64,000 bases of DNA from Candidatus Kurthia intestinigallinarum (GCF_003991225.1 NZ_JTFC01000042.1:1-64000), one strand, 5' to 3'. Shown: positions 26,912 through 35,408, numbered from the stretch's first letter. Program-made: numbers and translations. The notes: a model not told the origin generated them from the sequence alone.

Positions 26912-28078
26912 ATGGATTTTTCATTAAACGAAGATCAAGAGTTATTTCGAAAATTTGTACGTAAATATCTTAATGACCAAGAGCAAACGAAAGTAGCGCG
27001 CGATTATATTGCAGGAAATGTCGAAGCAGTGAAGCAAGCAATTACAGGTGTTAATGAGCTTGGCTGTATGATGGTAAATATTCCAGATGATTATGATGGC
27101 ATGGGTTTAGGTAAACTTGATCTTGTGCCAATTATGGAAGAGTTTGGCCGCACATTAATGCCAGGTGTCTTTTTAGAGACAAGTGCCTTTGCTGTGCCAA
27201 TTATTAATCAGTTTGCGACAACGGAGCAAAAGCAACAGTATTTATCAGAAGTCGCAAGTGGTGAAAAAGCGTTCACCATTGCCTGGCTAGAGCCTAGTAG
27301 AAGTTATACAGAAAAAGGCATTCAATTAGAAGCTATACTTGAGCAAGAACAATTTACGCTAAATGGTATGAAGACGCAAGTAGCCGATGTGGCATTTGCA
27401 CAGTACCTTATTGTACCGGTACGTGTTAACGGTGAAGTGAGTATTATTGTGGTAGATAAGGAGACGCCAGGCCTTACAATCACAGCGCAAAAAGGCTTTG
27501 ATGAAACACGTCAGCTATCAAGTATTTATTTTGATAATGTGACGGTGCCAATTAGTGCGTTAATCGGACCACTTGGAGATGGTTGGGGAATCCTTCAAGA
27601 AGGTTTGTTATCGTATAATGCGGCTGTATCATCCGTTTGCGTCGGTGCGATGGAAAAAATTATTGAAGTGGCGAGTGAATATGCATGTATTCGTGAACAG
27701 TTTGGGCAAGCAATTGGGCGCTACCAAGCCATTAAGCATCGTCTAGCAGATATGAAGCTGTCACTTGAAACAGCACGTTCACTCTCTTATTATGCAAACT
27801 GGGCACTTGAAACAACATCGGAGGATCGTGTAGAAGCTATTTGTAGTGCACGTATTTTTGCGACGCAAGCCTTTGTTGAAATTGCCGCGCATAATATTCA
27901 AATTCATGGTGGTATCGGCTTCACTGAAGAAATTGATTGCCACTTATTTGTGAAGCGTTCACGTTTCTACGAAAATTACTTAGGTACACAAGCGCAGTAC
28001 TATGACCAAGCCATTTCGGCACTTGGTTGGGATGCAGCAACTAAAGCCAAAGAACATGAAAATTTACTGATTTCTTAA
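26912..28078 (+). CDS. Acyl-CoA dehydrogenase, divergent subunit B of a probable heteromer
   Basis: The 388-residue protein has the acyl-CoA dehydrogenase fold (FSLNEDQELFRKFVRKYL, FTIAWLEPS) but lacks the EPNAGSD form and the C-terminal GGGTSEIQ box; the equivalent end reads RSRFYENYLGTQAQYYD. IREQFGQAIGRYQAIKHRLADM is the conserved FAD-binding helix, and HGGIGFTEEIDCHLF follows. Such divergent members pair with an ordinary subunit to share FAD sites. It is the last gene of the operon, 18 bp after subunit A; a terminator follows at 28104. Confidence 0.83.
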   Translation: MDFSLNEDQELFRKFVRKYLNDQEQTKVARDYIAGNVEAVKQAITGVNELGCMMVNIPDDYDGMGLGKLDLVPIMEEFGRTLMPGVFLETSAFAVPIINQFATTEQKQQYLSEVASGEKAFTIAWLEPSRSYTEKGIQLEAILEQEQFTLNGMKTQVADVAFAQYLIVPVRVNGEVSIIVVDKETPGLTITAQKGFDETRQLSSIYFDNVTVPISALIGPLGDGWGILQEGLLSYNAAVSSVCVGAMEKIIEVASEYACIREQFGQAIGRYQAIKHRLADMKLSLETARSLSYYANWALETTSEDRVEAICSARIFATQAFVEIAAHNIQIHGGIGFTEEIDCHLFVKRSRFYENYLGTQAQYYDQAISALGWDAATKAKEHENLLIS

Positions 28079-28103
28079 AAGATAGTTGGTTACTATTTGG
28101 AAT

Positions 28104-28161
28104 GGGACTTCTTGAAGCATTTGTTAATGTATAGAACATTTGCTAATGGAAGTCTTTTTTT
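28104..28161 (+). terminator. Probable terminator of the acyl-CoA operon
   Basis: GACTTC and GAAGTC arms enclose a longer, partly paired CATTTG-rich stem and are followed by seven T. It lies 26 bp after the last stop codon. Confidence 0.55.
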
Positions 28162-28190
28162 GTTGAAAATTTTATTTCGAGGTGAAGTCG

Positions 28191-29603
28191 ATGTTTAAAA
28201 CAAATCGTACAGTTGAATCGATGTCCTATAAACAAAAAGCTCTGCTTGTCGCTGGAATTTTCTTATGTATGGAATTAGGACTCATGGTGTCTATGGAGTT
28301 TTCAATTGCTCTGCCTAGCATTATTACAGACATTGGCGGAGCGGAGTTTTATGCGCTTATTTTCACGGTTAATCTTGCTGTATCTGCAATTGTTACACCC
28401 TTTGTTGGTAAATTGAGTGATATTTATGGACGACGTCAAATTTTAATTATTGGTATTTTAATTATTTTAGTATCGGAAGTGATTACACCACTACTCGTTT
28501 CAAACGTCTATCATCTGATGATTTTTAGAGGTATTCAAGGAATCGGTGGTGCCACGACGGCTGTTGTCGCATTAATTGTCATTAGCGATATTTTTGACAT
28601 CGAAAATCGTGCGAAATTTTTAGGCTTCTATGGATCATTAAATGCACTGACAGCTATTATTGCGCCTACAGTAGGTGGAATTTTTGTACAATACTTCTCA
28701 TGGCATTGGGTATTTTATTCAATCGCACCGGTAGGCCTTATTGGCTTAATTATTATTTTGAAATTAATGCCAAATATTCCGAAAGTAGAACGTGCCAAGA
28801 TGGATTATCTAGGAGCAAGTATTCTATCCGTTTCTATTTTATCATTGGTGGGCTTAACATCTTTTGGAAGTCCAACCGTTACGCCTGTACTACTTGTTGT
28901 ATTAGCAGTTAGTTTAGTTGCATTTATTATTCGTCAAAAGAAAAGTGCAGATCCATTAATTCCATTACGCTTATTTAAGCATCGTATTTTTACAATTTGT
29001 ATCTTAGCGAGTATGGCATGCATGTTTGCGGCAACAGGAATGATTTATTTCTTACCACTGTTTTTACAAAATATTCATGGTTTCTCACCGACAGAAACCG
29101 GTATTTTTATGACAGAAAGAGGCATTACATCGTTTATTTTCGCAGCAATAAGCGGTTTTATTGTAGCAAAATTGAAGGATTTTAAGCTTGTTGCGATTGT
29201 GGCAATGTGTATTTTTGCAAGTATGATTTTTGTATTAACATTCTTTACAGTATCAGCACCAACGATTATAATCACCGCTATTTTTCTTGTGTGGGGGAGT
29301 TCAAGTGGGGTATTAATTTCTATTTTCCATACAGGTATTCAAATGAATTTACCTACAAAAGAAATTAGTGTAGCGATGAGTGTTATGCAATTAGCGGTTA
29401 GTATGGGTGCCTTACTAGCAACGTCTTTACTAGGCATGTTCGTGCAAACTGAAAATTTAAGCCAAGGATTTAGCTACTTACTGTATACTTGTTTAGCGGT
29501 TGTAATTGTGACGTTAGTTGCTTTTGTAATTGTCGTACCAAAAAAGAAGCAAGTTGTTGCGCCAATTCCCGCAGAACTAGAGAAAAGTATTCCAGAAAGC
29601 TAA
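28191..29603 (+). CDS. MFS multidrug-type transporter (14 TM)
   Basis: The product is about 470 residues, hydrophobic throughout. GKLSDIYGRRQILIIGI is MFS motif A, FRGIQGIGGATTAVVALIV and APTVGGIFVQYFSWHW are motifs B and C of drug:H+ antiporters. The start is ATG 28191 with GAGGTG six bases before it. It follows the acyl-CoA operon in the same direction but is separated by a terminator, so co-regulation is uncertain. The substrate is unknown. Confidence 0.86.
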   Translation: MFKTNRTVESMSYKQKALLVAGIFLCMELGLMVSMEFSIALPSIITDIGGAEFYALIFTVNLAVSAIVTPFVGKLSDIYGRRQILIIGILIILVSEVITPLLVSNVYHLMIFRGIQGIGGATTAVVALIVISDIFDIENRAKFLGFYGSLNALTAIIAPTVGGIFVQYFSWHWVFYSIAPVGLIGLIIILKLMPNIPKVERAKMDYLGASILSVSILSLVGLTSFGSPTVTPVLLVVLAVSLVAFIIRQKKSADPLIPLRLFKHRIFTICILASMACMFAATGMIYFLPLFLQNIHGFSPTETGIFMTERGITSFIFAAISGFIVAKLKDFKLVAIVAMCIFASMIFVLTFFTVSAPTIIITAIFLVWGSSSGVLISIFHTGIQMNLPTKEISVAMSVMQLAVSMGALLATSLLGMFVQTENLSQGFSYLLYTCLAVVIVTLVAFVIVVPKKKQVVAPIPAELEKSIPES

Positions 29604-29646
29604 AAATGCCAAGAGGATAGAACTTGTCTTACAGTTTGGAACAAAT

Positions 29647-29678
29647 AAAGGCATCGCGCCAACGCGCGATGCCTTTTT
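29647..29678. terminator. Terminator between MFS gene and chemoreceptor gene
   Basis: AAAGGCATCGCGC/GCGCGATGCCTTT forms a 13-bp perfect stem with a CAAC loop and T5. It serves both convergent genes. Confidence 0.88.
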
Positions 29679-29701
29679 CTGATGTTCTATTTTTTTATTA
29701 T

Positions 29702-31324
29702 TTATACGTTGAATTTTGAATTTTCTTCGTTTAAATTATTTGCTAGCTGCGTCAGCATATTTGCGGCGGCTGTGATTTCTTCCATTGATGCATATTGTTC
29801 CTCAACGAGTGCTACAGAGCCCTGAGCATTTGTTGCAGATTCCACGGCTGTGATTTCCAATTGCTCAGATGTGGCATTGGTTTGCGTGGCGCTGCTTGTC
29901 ATTTGATTTGTAATAGAGGCCACACTTTTAATTTGTTCCGCCACAATAGAAGTTGCTTGTTGAATGTCATTAAATGTCTTACCCGTTAAATTGACCGTTT
30001 GTACACCATTTTTTACTTGTGTCGTTACTTTTTCCATTTGTGTTGCTGTTTCGCGCATTTCCTTTTGAAGCGCATCAATAATTAAAGTAATTTTATTTGC
30101 AGATTCATTCGATTGTTCCGCTAATTGTCTAACTTCATCCGCTACTACTGCAAACCCTTTACCTACTTCACCTGCACGTGCTGCCTCAATCGCTGCGTTA
30201 AGTGCAAGTAGATTTGTTTGATCAGATATATCTGTAATGGCTGAAACGAATGTTTCAATATTTGTAGAATGCTCACTCAAGGATTTAATAGATACAAGCA
30301 TATCATCTACTGATTTTTCGATTTCTTGCATATATAAAACCGTATTTTGAACATCTTTTTGATCAGATTTAGCCTGCTTATGTGCATCTGTTGATATAGT
30401 AGAAACATTTTCCGCTGCTGCCGCTACTTGCTGAATGCTTGCTGTAACATTCGATAAAGAGGTGCCACTTTGTTGGATATTTGTTTGTTCTGCATTCGCT
30501 AATAGTTCTTCTGAAGCGGCTGCTACTTCATTACTTATTTTAGAGACAGTAGTTAGCACATTTCGTAAACTTTGTGTCATTAAATTGAAGGCCTTTGCTA
30601 AAATCGTAATCTCGTCTTTTGACTTGTCATTAATGGCTAAATCTTCGACTGTTAGGTCACCCTCAGTTACTTTCTGTGCTTGATTTGTCATTTTAAATAA
30701 TGGTTTCATTTTATTTCTAAGCAGGATGAATGTTCCTAAAATAAAGAGAATATATATAATAAATATACCCATAATCATTAAGCTAGTGAAAGCGGTTGTT
30801 TCAGCCTTTGAAGATTTTTCTTGAATAAACCTATCCAAGTCACTTTCAAAGGTTTTAAATAAACCTTCGATTTCTGTGAATTTTTGCTCGTATTCATTTG
30901 AAAATAATAATGTAGAAGCTTGTTTTTGATCACCTTTCGTGTGAAAATCAGAAGCTTGAATTTCAATATCCGCTAATTCATTTGATTTTTATTGGATGGT
31001 TGTCAGCTGAGAAGTAATTGTAGTAGGTACATTTAATTTACTAAGTTCTTTTTCAACTTTACCAAATAAATTTGCTTCTAGGGCTTTTTCATACTTATCG
31101 TTAAATTGTTTATTTCCTGTTTACACATATAAGCGTATTTGAGAAGATAAGTATTCATTTTCAGATTCTAGCGATGTTTCGAGCACTTCAATTTCTGCTT
31201 TATTAAGTGATGTGTTTCGCATTTCTATATTATTTTTTACAAAGATACTACCAAAAATAGCTAAAATAAGAGCTAAAATAATAGTTCTAATTAAACCAAT
31301 ATTTAAATATTTTTTTAATGTCAT
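29702..31324 (-). pseudogene. Methyl-accepting chemotaxis protein gene broken by two in-frame nonsense codons
   Basis: A 541-codon frame runs from ATG 31324 (GGAGG before it) to 29702. It encodes an N-terminal membrane helix (LIRTIILALILAIFGSIF), a periplasm-type four-helix sensor, a second helix, HAMP ([20 protein letters not shown]) and a methyl-accepting signalling domain with the hairpin core [21 protein letters not shown]. Two TAA codons interrupt the sensor, at 31121-31123 and 30989-30991, 44 codons apart, with no other damage. A C-terminal piece from about 30838 retains the signalling part, but without an obvious start. Both stops could come from Gln (CAA) to TAA. Likely non-functional; a homologous chemoreceptor must be elsewhere. 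Confidence 0.85.
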
Positions 31325-31571
31325 AAAAATGCCTCCTAACTATATAGTCTTTTTAACCTAAAAATCCCATTTTAATAAAAATTTAATCCTATTTTTATTT
31401 ATTAAAAATGATTCTTAAGGCTAATTAAATGCGATTTAAATAATAAAAAAATGTATTTCACAAAAATAAAATATGTTGTTTTATAGGTCAAAATGATTTA
31501 AAAAATAAAGGGTAAAAGCAAGTTTTTAACACTGAAAATAAGACCTTAATTTTCTGAATTTTTATTTTTAG

Positions 31572-31600
31572 TAGTCAAATGAAAAAATTAGTGCTACAAT
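31572..31600 (+). promoter_or_regulatory. Candidate sigma-A promoter of the riboflavin operon
   Basis: TAGTCA (31572-31577, 4/6 of the -35 consensus) and TACAAT (31595-31600, 5/6 of -10) are separated by 17 bp and lie about 20 bp before the first FMN riboswitch. Confidence 0.45.
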
Positions 31601-31620
31601 CAATCCCATAAATGAATAAC

Positions 31621-31730
31621 TTCCTTCGGGGTAGGGTGCAATTCCCAATCGGCGGTTATAGCCCGCGAGCTTTCGAGCAGGATTCGGTGAAATTCCGGAG
31701 CCGACAGTATAGTCTGGATGAGAGAAGGAA
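31621..31730 (+). promoter_or_regulatory. FMN riboswitch (RFN element), first of two in tandem
   Basis: The conserved RFN features are all present: a P1 pair TTCCTTC/GAAGGAA (31621-31627 and 31724-31730), GGGGTAGGGTGCAATTCCC, GGCGG, GCCCGCGAGC, GGTGAAATTCCGG, GCCGACAGT and GTCTGGATGAGAG. It binds FMN and turns off downstream rib genes. A terminator follows at 31797-31830. A second near-identical aptamer starts exactly 230 bp further on. Confidence 0.93.
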
Positions 31731-31796
31731 TCGATGTATGACGATGGTGCGCAGCAGCGTTTCACTATGGTTTATTTGAGCATCGTAAAATGTAAA

Positions 31797-31830
31797 CCCC
31801 GCTTGGTTAGAATACCAGACGGGATTTTTT
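31797..31830 (+). terminator. Expression-platform terminator of the first FMN riboswitch
   Basis: CCCG..TTGGT (from 31798) pairs with ACCAG..CGGG (to 31823), followed by six T. FMN binding to the first aptamer would favour this hairpin. Confidence 0.75.
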
Positions 31831-31850
31831 AATTTTAAAACTACATAGCA

Positions 31851-31960
31851 ATTCTTCGGGGTAGGGTGCAATTCCCAATCGGCGGTTATAGCCCGCGAGC
31901 TTTCGAGCAGGATCTGGTGAAACTCCAGGGCCGACAGTATAGTCTGGATGAGAGAAGAAT
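31851..31960 (+). promoter_or_regulatory. FMN riboswitch (RFN element), second of two in tandem
   Basis: This copy matches the first along its 110 nt except at the ends of P1 (ATTCTTC/GAAGAAT) and in one internal helix. There a C-G pair becomes T-A on both sides (TCGG/CCGG in the first, CTGG/CCAG in this one), keeping the pairing. It is followed by its own terminator at 32009 and then by ribE. Confidence 0.93.
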
Positions 31961-32008
31961 GCGCAGAAAAAGTGTACAATTGTACGCTTGTTTGTCGACG
32001 CATAAATC

Positions 32009-32043
32009 AAGGAACCCCGCTATTACGTGAGGTTCCTTTTTTA
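32009..32043 (+). terminator. Expression-platform terminator of the second FMN riboswitch
   Basis: AAGGAACC (32009-32016) pairs with GGTTCCTT (32031-32038), with T6 after it. It would stop transcription before ribE when FMN is bound. No gene lies between the two switches or up to 32127. Confidence 0.8.
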
Positions 32044-32127
32044 AATGCCCAAAAGTTTGTTCGTAGTACCCCTCTATTCATTTATCCGATAAAACCAATT
32101 TATTTGGTTTAGAAAGGAGAATGAGCG

Positions 32128-32757
32128 ATGTTTACAGGAATTATCGAAGAAGTTGGGACCGTGCAAAAAGTTTCTAGACAGCAACAAGCATTAGTATTAA
32201 CGATTTCGGCAAAGATAGTGTTAGAGGATGTGCATATTGGCGATAGTATTGCAGTCAATGGTGTATGTCTAACGGTGACAGCTTTTACATCAATAGCCTT
32301 TACAGCAGATGTCATGCCGGAAACCTTTCATGCAACAAGTCTTGCAAAGCTAGCATCGGGTGATGGTGTTAACTTAGAACGTGCCATGCAGGCAAATGGT
32401 CGATTTGGTGGTCATATTGTCTCGGGTCATGTTGATGGTACCGCAACCATTGCGAAGAAACGTACAGTATCAAATGCCGTTTATATTGATTTACGAATGG
32501 ATGCTGAACTGACACATTACTGTATTCCAAAGGGCTCGATTACAATCGATGGTACAAGTCTAACGGTTTTTGATGTTCGTGAAAACGGAATTACGGTATC
32601 ACTTATTCCTCACACCTATGCGGAAACGATTTTTAGCAAAAAGCGAGAAGGTGCTATTGTTAATGTTGAAAATGATGTAATTGCAAAATACGTCGAAAAA
32701 CTGACAGCTAAACAGAAGCCATTAACACGCGATTTTTTAGCGCATCATGGCTATTAG
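32128..32757 (+). CDS. ribE: Riboflavin synthase, alpha chain
   Basis: This 209-residue protein starts [12 protein letters not shown], the nearly invariant start of riboflavin synthase. It has two repeated beta-barrel lumazine-binding halves: [16 protein letters not shown] in the first, [15 protein letters not shown] in the second. It dismutates two 6,7-dimethyl-8-ribityllumazine into riboflavin plus a pyrimidine. GAAAGGAG lies before ATG 32128. First gene after the tandem FMN riboswitches; ribB starts 11 bp later. Confidence 0.96.
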   Translation: MFTGIIEEVGTVQKVSRQQQALVLTISAKIVLEDVHIGDSIAVNGVCLTVTAFTSIAFTADVMPETFHATSLAKLASGDGVNLERAMQANGRFGGHIVSGHVDGTATIAKKRTVSNAVYIDLRMDAELTHYCIPKGSITIDGTSLTVFDVRENGITVSLIPHTYAETIFSKKREGAIVNVENDVIAKYVEKLTAKQKPLTRDFLAHHGY

Positions 32758-32768
32758 GAGGGAACGAC

Positions 32769-33389
32769 ATGCTACATACAATTGATGAGGCACTTGAACA
32801 ATTACTAAAAGGTAACATGATTATTGTTGTTGATGATGAGGATCGTGAAAATGAAGGCGATTTTGTTGCATTGGCAGACTATGTGACTCCAGATACAATC
32901 AATGCGATGGCTACATACGGTAAAGGCTTGATTTGTACGCCAATTTCGACATCGATTGCTCAAAAACTAAAACTTACACCAATGGTTACGAATAATACAG
33001 ACAATCATGGTACTGCTTTTACAGTAAGTATTGATTATAAAGAAACCGAAACAGGGATTAGTGCATTTGAACGTGCGCTAACAATTGAAAAAATGATTAG
33101 TAGTGATGAGCCAACAGATTTCCGTCGTCCTGGCCATATTTTTCCGCTCATTGCAAAAGATGGTGGAGTGTTAGAACGCCGCGGTCATACTGAAGCAGCC
33201 GTTGAATTAGCGAAGCTTGCAGGTGTGAAGGAAGCCGGCATTATTTGTGAAATCATGAGTGCAGATGGTCATATGGCACGCCTGCCAGAGCTTGAACGCA
33301 TTTCAAGAATGATGAACTGTCCATTAATTTCTATTGAGCAATTAGTCGAATATGTAAAACAACAAAAGGAGCTGGTTACACATGGGTAA
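32769..33389 (+). CDS. ribB: 3,4-dihydroxy-2-butanone-4-phosphate synthase, stand-alone RibB
   Basis: The 206-residue enzyme has [11 protein letters not shown] (Mg and substrate), [11 protein letters not shown] and [16 protein letters not shown]. It makes the four-carbon unit of riboflavin from ribulose 5-phosphate. In many Bacillales this domain is fused to GTP cyclohydrolase II as RibBA of about 400 residues; here the protein ends where the second domain would start. The 3' end overlaps ribH by 8 bp, so no gene is missing between them by mutation of a stop. Confidence 0.95.
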   Translation: MLHTIDEALEQLLKGNMIIVVDDEDRENEGDFVALADYVTPDTINAMATYGKGLICTPISTSIAQKLKLTPMVTNNTDNHGTAFTVSIDYKETETGISAFERALTIEKMISSDEPTDFRRPGHIFPLIAKDGGVLERRGHTEAAVELAKLAGVKEAGIICEIMSADGHMARLPELERISRMMNCPLISIEQLVEYVKQQKELVTHG

Positions 33390-33849
33390 AACAATCGAAG
33401 CACAATTAGTAGGTACAGGATTAAAAATCGGAATCGTTGTTGGTCGTTTCAACGAATTTATTAATTCAAAATTAGTTGATGGGGCAATGGACGGGCTTTT
33501 ACGTCATGGTGTTGAAGATAAAGATATTGACGCGGTATGGGTGCCAGGAGCATTTGAAGTGCCGTTTATTGCAAAAAAATTAGCAGAAAAAGGCGAGTAT
33601 GATGCAGTAATTGGCTTAGGTACGGTTATTCGTGGCTCTACAACACATTATGATTATGTATGTAATGAAGCAGCAAAAGGTATTGCGCAAGTTGGATTAC
33701 AAACTGGTATACCCGTTATTTTTGGTATTGTGACAACAGAATCGATTGAACAAGCAATTGAACGTTCGGGCACAAAAGCTGGTAATAAGGGATATGATGC
33801 GGCAATATCTGCAATTGAAATGGCAAACTTAACAACATTATTAAAATAA
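33382..33849 (+). CDS. ribH: 6,7-dimethyl-8-ribityllumazine synthase
   Basis: The product is 155 residues, with [26 protein letters not shown], and the [14 protein letters not shown] segment that carries the catalytic His. It condenses the RibB product with the ribityl-aminouracil, then forms capsids with riboflavin synthase in Bacilli. It starts inside the end of ribB (overlap 8 bp), consistent with translational coupling. Last gene of the operon; a terminator follows at 33955. Confidence 0.96.
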   Translation: MGKTIEAQLVGTGLKIGIVVGRFNEFINSKLVDGAMDGLLRHGVEDKDIDAVWVPGAFEVPFIAKKLAEKGEYDAVIGLGTVIRGSTTHYDYVCNEAAKGIAQVGLQTGIPVIFGIVTTESIEQAIERSGTKAGNKGYDAAISAIEMANLTTLLK

Positions 33850-33954
33850 TATAATTCTTGTTACGTTTAATAGCTAATTAAAGATATACGTCAAAAGAAT
33901 GGATGCAATAATCTAAGTTTAGAAAATTGACTATATAATATAATAGAAGAAACA

Positions 33955-33991
33955 CAAAAAACGGGCATTGTAATATGAATGTCCGTTTTTG
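33955..33991 (+). terminator. Terminator of the riboflavin operon
   Basis: AAAAACGGGCATT and AATGTCCGTTTTT arms with one G:U close an 8-nt loop and end in T5. The following DNA to 34205 is AT-rich; I see no gene in it. Confidence 0.85.
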
Positions 33992-34205
33992 TCTTCTTTG
34001 TATTCCTTTAAAATCTCTTAGGACTTAGTAAGCGAATAAAAAATAAAAGCTAGTAATAGTTTTGCTGTGAAGAATTATTATATGAAAGAAAATAAAGGAA
34101 AGAGCTCTAAAGACAAGACTAGAGACATATTGAAGTGTTCTATTATGTAAAAAAATTTCCATCATGTATAATGAAAACAATATCAAATGAATTGGAGGTA
34201 GTCAT

Positions 34206-34577
34206 ATGGAATATTATTCATTACAACATTTACTAGAGAATACGGAAGTTTGCTTGATGAACCGAGAAACCGGGGACAAGTACGATACGTGGTCGACAGA
34301 AGTTGAAATTGATTTAACGAGTTTAGGTATCCGAGCGGAGCATTTTGAAATTACACAGTTTGATATCGACATCGTACATAATAAGGAGCGTGATACAACG
34401 TTTTTTATTAATGCGACGCCATATGGCACCGATGATTATGAAATCTACTTGTGGTTTAATGATATATTAGGTCCACGCCTCATGGATATGTTTTTACGGA
34501 CCATTCATGAGTTTGTACGAGAAAAACAAAGTTTAGCCGAGTCATTTATGAGCGATGATGACTGGACAAATGACTAA
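34206..34577 (+). CDS. Small acidic hypothetical protein
   Basis: The product is 123 residues, acidic at the C-terminus (ESFMSDDDWTND), with a mixed alpha-beta look (FEITQFDIDIVHNKERDTTFF, YEIYLWFNDILGP). I do not recognise a family. GGAGG lies 7 bases before ATG 34206. It is followed directly by a terminator and then by the leader of the EF-G-binding gene, so it is monocistronic. Confidence 0.7.
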   Translation: MEYYSLQHLLENTEVCLMNRETGDKYDTWSTEVEIDLTSLGIRAEHFEITQFDIDIVHNKERDTTFFINATPYGTDDYEIYLWFNDILGPRLMDMFLRTIHEFVREKQSLAESFMSDDDWTND

Positions 34578-34578
34578 T

Positions 34579-34606
34579 GGAGGGTGGCTTTGGCCACTCT
34601 TTTTTG
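34579..34606 (+). terminator. Terminator after the 34206 gene
   Basis: GGGTGGC and GCCACTC (34582-34588 and 34593-34599, one G:U) around TTTG, followed by T6. It overlaps the -35 region of the downstream promoter. Confidence 0.8.
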
Positions 34607-34609
34607 TGC

Positions 34610-34615
34610 TATAAT
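34610..34615 (+). promoter_or_regulatory. -10 box of the EF-G-binding gene leader
   Basis: A perfect TATAAT lies 31 bp upstream of the leader peptide ATG at 34647. No clear -35 is seen because the terminator occupies that region. Confidence 0.45.
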
Positions 34616-34646
34616 GAGGCTAATGAAAGTGTAGGAGGGATCTGAC

Positions 34647-34685
34647 ATGGCTTGTACAATACATGCCTGCTCTCAAGTGGGCTAA
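34647..34685 (+). CDS. 12-residue leader peptide upstream of the EF-G-binding protein gene
   Basis: An ATG with a strong AGGAGGG seven bases before it opens MACTIHACSQVG followed by TAA. The product is too short to be functional except as a regulatory leader. Its 3' half (34665-34682) can fold into a stem, and the SD of the next gene can pair with bases 34695-34702. This is the layout of translational attenuators such as those ahead of fusB- and erm-type resistance genes. Confidence 0.6.
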   Translation: MACTIHACSQVG

Positions 34686-34746
34686 TGCGGTCCAATTCCG
34701 TTCGGCTTTGGACCATAAACCAATTGCCTAGACAAACGGAGGAATA
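34665..34746 (+). promoter_or_regulatory. Structured leader, candidate translational attenuator
   Basis: Three elements are visible. GCCTGCT/AGTGGGC (34665-34682) forms a stem inside the leader ORF. GGTCCAA/TTGGACC (34689-34695 and 34708-34714) forms a second. The loop of the latter contains ATTCCGTT (34695-34702), which can pair with AACGGA and GGAAT (34735-34745) around the SD GGAGG of the EF-G-binding gene. Ribosome stalling in the leader could free the SD. Confidence 0.45.
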
Positions 34747-34749
34747 ATG

Positions 34750-35382
34750 ATGATAAATCCAATTTTAACAGTAGCTAATGTACGCTTGATTGAGCAACAA
34801 GTAAATAAAATTTTAAACTCGAAATCGTTATCAAAAGACCCGGAAATACTAAGTGCAGTAAAAGGTATTGCAGTTGCTGAACTAAAAGAAAAACTCCCTG
34901 TAGCGACAGAAGAAATTTTGCGTGCTGTTACCCAAATTTCTGATCGTACGGATGCTGAGCTTTTTATTGAGAGCTTAAAAATTTATACGATTCCATTTAA
35001 AGCAATTTCTGAAAAAGGACTGCAAAAACTATTTCGTAAAGATAAAAAATTAAAATTGCCGAAACTTGAAACAATTGATTGGCACGGTATTAGTTACTTA
35101 TCTTGGGCAGACCAAGGCACACATCGCCAATATATTGTCATTGAAAAAGATGGCACATTTATAGCGTTGCGTGGTATATCGCAGCCACAATATTATACGA
35201 AAGGCATTTGTGCAATTTGTAATCAGCATGGACCAGTTCATTTATTTACGGCAACAGTAAAAGGAAATGAAGATCGGTACACATCTTATAGTAATTATAT
35301 TTGTGATGACCCTGAAAAATGCAATGCACATGTGACCGATTATAAGGTGCTAGAAGACTTTGTTACGCGTAATTTAGTATAG
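34750..35382 (+). CDS. FusB-type elongation factor G-binding protein
   Basis: This 210-residue protein has an N-terminal helical bundle and a C-terminal treble-clef Zn finger with Cys154, Cys157, Cys185 and Cys191 (GICAICNQHGPVHLFT and YICDDPEKCN). The pattern is very close to Staphylococcus FusB/FusC, which bind EF-G and release it from fusidic-acid-stalled ribosomes, giving resistance. Chromosomal relatives occur in Bacillales; whether this one gives resistance is not known. ATG 34750 is preferred over 34747 by spacing from GGAGG 34738-34742. A leader peptide and hairpins precede it. Confidence 0.85.
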   Translation: MINPILTVANVRLIEQQVNKILNSKSLSKDPEILSAVKGIAVAELKEKLPVATEEILRAVTQISDRTDAELFIESLKIYTIPFKAISEKGLQKLFRKDKKLKLPKLETIDWHGISYLSWADQGTHRQYIVIEKDGTFIALRGISQPQYYTKGICAICNQHGPVHLFTATVKGNEDRYTSYSNYICDDPEKCNAHVTDYKVLEDFVTRNLV

Positions 35383-35408
35383 TCTATAGCAGAAAGTAGG
35401 AAGTTTTT

